From assembly GCA_049999725.1 (NCBI GenBank), contig JBNGIS010018357.1, positions 1 to 45,338 on the forward strand: a stretch of 45,338 bases of DNA, read 5' to 3'. Below, piece after piece: positions 42,600 to 45,338 of this stretch. How positions within the stretch are numbered: position 1 is the first letter of the stretch; each line of letters opens with the position of its first letter. The DNA is from Haplomitrium mnioides. Lineage: Eukaryota; Marchantiophyta; Haplomitriopsida; Calobryales. The notes beneath the pieces were generated by a model that did not search any database, had not been told where the DNA came from, and worked only from the letters and a program-made list of their open reading frames with translations. Made by a program: the position numbers and the translations under genes.

Positions 42600-44056
42600 A
42601 GCCATTCAAGAACCTCATTGTTTGTTGTATACTTTCAATTAATAATATAGTTCAACTTCATTATTTTATAAAGTACTTGAGAATGTTATCAAGAAATTTC
42701 TTAAATATATGTGCCACCTTTTAACTTTTTAGTGTAAAACATTCCAAGTTCATTTTTATCATCTCCAAATGAAACTTAAACATTCAATCATAATCTTCAT
42801 TTGGTTTGTGAAATGTTTTCTGATCCAAAATATAATTATATTCTTTTCTTTTATATTATTTGCTAGAAGAGTTTAATATTTTGGTATTCTCGAAGCGTCT
42901 GCTCAAATCGACTACTTAATCTTTTGCTTGCATGGACTTTGATGTAAAACTTGAAACTTTTAGTGCATCTTGACTTTGATGTAGAGCTTTGTACCCATTT
43001 TACTCTTAGATTCTGATTCAAAAACAGGAATCATAGTCATTCCAAGAGTTTGCTGCCGAAAATTGAATCTTAAGTGCATCTAGACTCACACTTAGGAGAT
43101 TGAACCCAATATATGCATAGAATTTGATATGCAAGTCAAAACCTCACGCACACATAAACTATGCTCTGGAACTTAAAACCTATTTTGAGCACAGCCTTTA
43201 GTGCCTAAAGCTCAGATGTTGAACTTGGATTCCTATGCGTGCACAAACTTTGGTGTGGAAGTCGAAGCCTTCCACACATATTGACTACGATATACAACCC
43301 TGAACCTTCTCCATACAAAGACTATTGTGTCAAACTTAGATTTTACACCACTCAAAAACTCTATTGTAGAACTTGAAACCTTTGGTTTGGGAGACTCCCA
43401 TCCAAAACTTGGAGCTTGTTGTCTATTTAGACTTTGAAGTAAATCTCTAAAGCCACTAGCATTTTTGATACTAAACTATAACTCCTTTGTGCATATGAAT
43501 CTATGAATTGCTTGAACTTGAAAATAGAGCTCTGAAATCCATGTAAGGGTTGGTTTTGTTAGTTATTGTTGGGATTCCAAACTCATTCCCTTGACTTCTT
43601 GTCCGCTTGGGTTTTTTTCCTCAAGTTTTCTATTTTGTTTTCCAAAAATAAGTTTTTAGTGGCACCATGTCTATGCGTGCATAGAGTTTGTGCAACCAAA
43701 TTTATTTTAAAATAACTTATTCTTACACATGTGTCAACTTCTAGGCTTCAAAATGTAACTAGTGAAAATTTTAAGTTTTTTGTGAAAACATGCCATAATT
43801 TTTATACTTTTCGTTGATTTCAAAATTTCTAATATTTGCATGAAACTAAGAATATCATTTAATTTTGCATAATAAAATTGATTCTTGCTCTATCAAGCTT
43901 GCTAAATGGAAAAAAAATAAAGCTCAAAAACTCATGTAGTTATTTTTATGAAAAATAACCTCATTTTCTTTGTTTTTTGAGCTTGAAAACTACATTTTTG
44001 GGGAAAAAAAAATCCTTTTTTGAGTACATGTTCTGGGTTTAAAGTAGTGGTTGTTG
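42600..44056 (+). other. 3' flank of copy B with near-palindromic words
   Basis: Non-coding and alignable with 21630-23054. Words occur at about 43105 (AATATATGCATAG), 43232 (CCTATGCGTGCACAAAC) and 43671-43687 (TCTATGCGTGCATAGAG). The similarity to copy A ends at GTGGTTGTT near 44056, a candidate end of the repeated unit. Confidence 0.6.
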
Positions 44057-44940
44057 TCTGAATGTTGAAGAAGTTCTAGCCTTCTTGAAATGGAAGCTAG
44101 AGATTAGAACGTATAAGTCATGAAGAAAATTTGGAACTCTTCATGAAGTTGTTTAGAAAGACCACTTGAGGTGGATTGAATGATGAAGAAAGATACTCTA
44201 AAGAAAGAGAACAACTACAATGACAACCAAACTATCCAAAGTATATTAGAAAACAATGAATGTAGACCTATGTTATGCAGTTGATGTCAATTAGAGGATA
44301 TATGAAAGCCAATAGATATATGATTATATGTTTAGTTATTTGTGAATTGGGAAAATTGGTTTTTATAACAAAAGGCCAACTTTCCGAAAAGATATGAACA
44401 AATCATGAAGCTTTAAGCTATGTTATTGTGTTATTATGTGTTGTTTTACTAATGTCTATTCTATGAAGGAATATTGTATATCCAAGTGTGAATCTATGGT
44501 TGGACTGATAAGACTAATGTTATTTTCATTTGTTTTTTTGCTTAATCTTTTAGTCTCTATCCATTGTGTTATTGTTTATATTAGCTTTATTGTGCATACT
44601 GTTTCTACTCTATTCTTGGATGATGTGTCTACTTTCTGAGTCAGCTCGACTTGGAATGTGTGGCAACATAAGAAAACTTGAGATGTAGTTGTATTGCCTT
44701 CTTAGTTATAGTAGAAAAAGTGATATTTGAGAAGTTGTTGTTTAGAAGCTTTGAAATATATGATGATCACATTGGTCCTCTTCAAGTTCTATGAGTTCAT
44801 CCGTTGGTGTGACATAGTGTTGTTTTATGCTTCTTCATATCGGATTGGTTTTCTACTCCTTCATTTTGTCATGATTTTGATACCGAAGTGGGAAACACCA
44901 AAAGATTGACTTGCAAGTTCACTTATGTCAGCCAGCGATT
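44057..44940. other. Unassigned AT-rich sequence
   Basis: No homology to the rest of the window was noticed. Open frames are short and show no motif. It could be host flank or an unrecognised LTR. Confidence 0.4.
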
Positions 44941-45338
44941 TGGGGCACTAAGATAGAATTCTGGAAATCGGGAGTGGCATTGGCACAATAGCCCTTTGTA
45001 AGTGTAAAGGTACCTTGGACGCAACAGAATGACCTCAATCAGCAATTAAGAGCAGATCGTCTCATCCGAGGAAGAGGATGCAATGATAGCGGAGAAGGAA
45101 GGGAGGGCGCCACTCAAATTCGACGAAGGCAGAGGGGAACCTGTAAGCATCATTGGAACGCAAGAGACGATGCCCGCGAGGAGAAAGGAACAGCCACCTA
45201 AGGCAGATCAATCGGAGGAGGAAGAGTGGGTCTACAACGAAGAACTCTGAAGGCACTCGAGGGAGAGGCAGACCGCGAACATTGCCTGCAACGGCCACAC
45301 ATCAGGTGCAAGGATCGAGGGAGGAACGAGGAGTCGGG
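44941..45338 (+). other. GC-richer segment with a charged reading frame, possible start of another retroelement
   Basis: Base composition shifts clearly toward G and C. From about 45084 the plus strand reads APLKFDEGRGEPV, then MPARRKEQPPKADQSEEEEW, rich in Glu, Arg and Lys, to a TGA near 45250. This resembles the low-complexity N-terminal part of some gypsy Gag proteins, but no gag domain is inside the window, so identity is open. The lack of the TGA/TAG decay seen elsewhere hints at a younger insertion. Confidence 0.35.

Noticed and set aside
17385-44056. Terminal inverted repeats of a DNA transposon
   Set aside because: I compared the common end (AAAGTAGTGGTTGTT) with candidate left ends near 27890 and 38040 and found no inverted match.

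Overview
The window looks like intergenic, repeat-packed nuclear DNA of a plant. The evidence is nested Ty1/copia and Ty3/gypsy LTR retrotransposons of plant type, including chromodomain-bearing chromoviruses and an element primed by tRNA-Asp. It is AT-rich and its old coding frames are riddled with TGA/TAG codons of the kind left by decay of methylated cytosine. There is one 100-N scaffold gap. I found no intact protein-coding gene, no rRNA or tRNA gene and no CRISPR array.

Layout. 1-942: chromovirus pol fragment (+). 943-4622: Ty1/copia element (+) with 5' LTR, gag, protease and integrase, cut off before reverse transcriptase. 4650-17384: large Ty3/gypsy element (-) with very long LTRs (right copy about 3.49 kb; left copy lacks about 1.1 kb). 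17385-23054: copy A of a degenerate intron-bearing gene (+) of the eukaryotic family that carries the domain called DUF7869. 23055-27880: LTR-like repeats, unassigned sequence and a 5'-truncated chromovirus (-). 28338-38038: a multi-exon pseudogene (-) with a C-terminal exon that reads as an N6/N4-type DNA methyltransferase and an upstream region resembling a ParB-like fold. A full-length 6.2-kb chromovirus (+, 29445-35655) sits inside one of its introns. 38490-42599: copy B of the DUF7869-family gene (+), starting 451 bp from the methyltransferase gene and transcribed away from it. 42600-44056: its 3' flank, also present after copy A. 44057-45338: unassigned AT-rich DNA, then a GC-richer segment with a charged reading frame.

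Most interesting unit. The methyltransferase-like gene and DUF7869-family copy B form a head-to-head pair. Introns and flanks of both genes carry the same near-palindromic word family (core TATGCGCGCATA or CCATGCACGCATGG), so the pair looks like one mobile unit that carried its own DNA methyltransferase. DUF7869 copy A, about 21 kb upstream in the same orientation, is a second copy of half of that unit. This is inference. The shared words, reading frames and splice donors are visible in the sequence; termini and target duplications of the proposed unit were not found.
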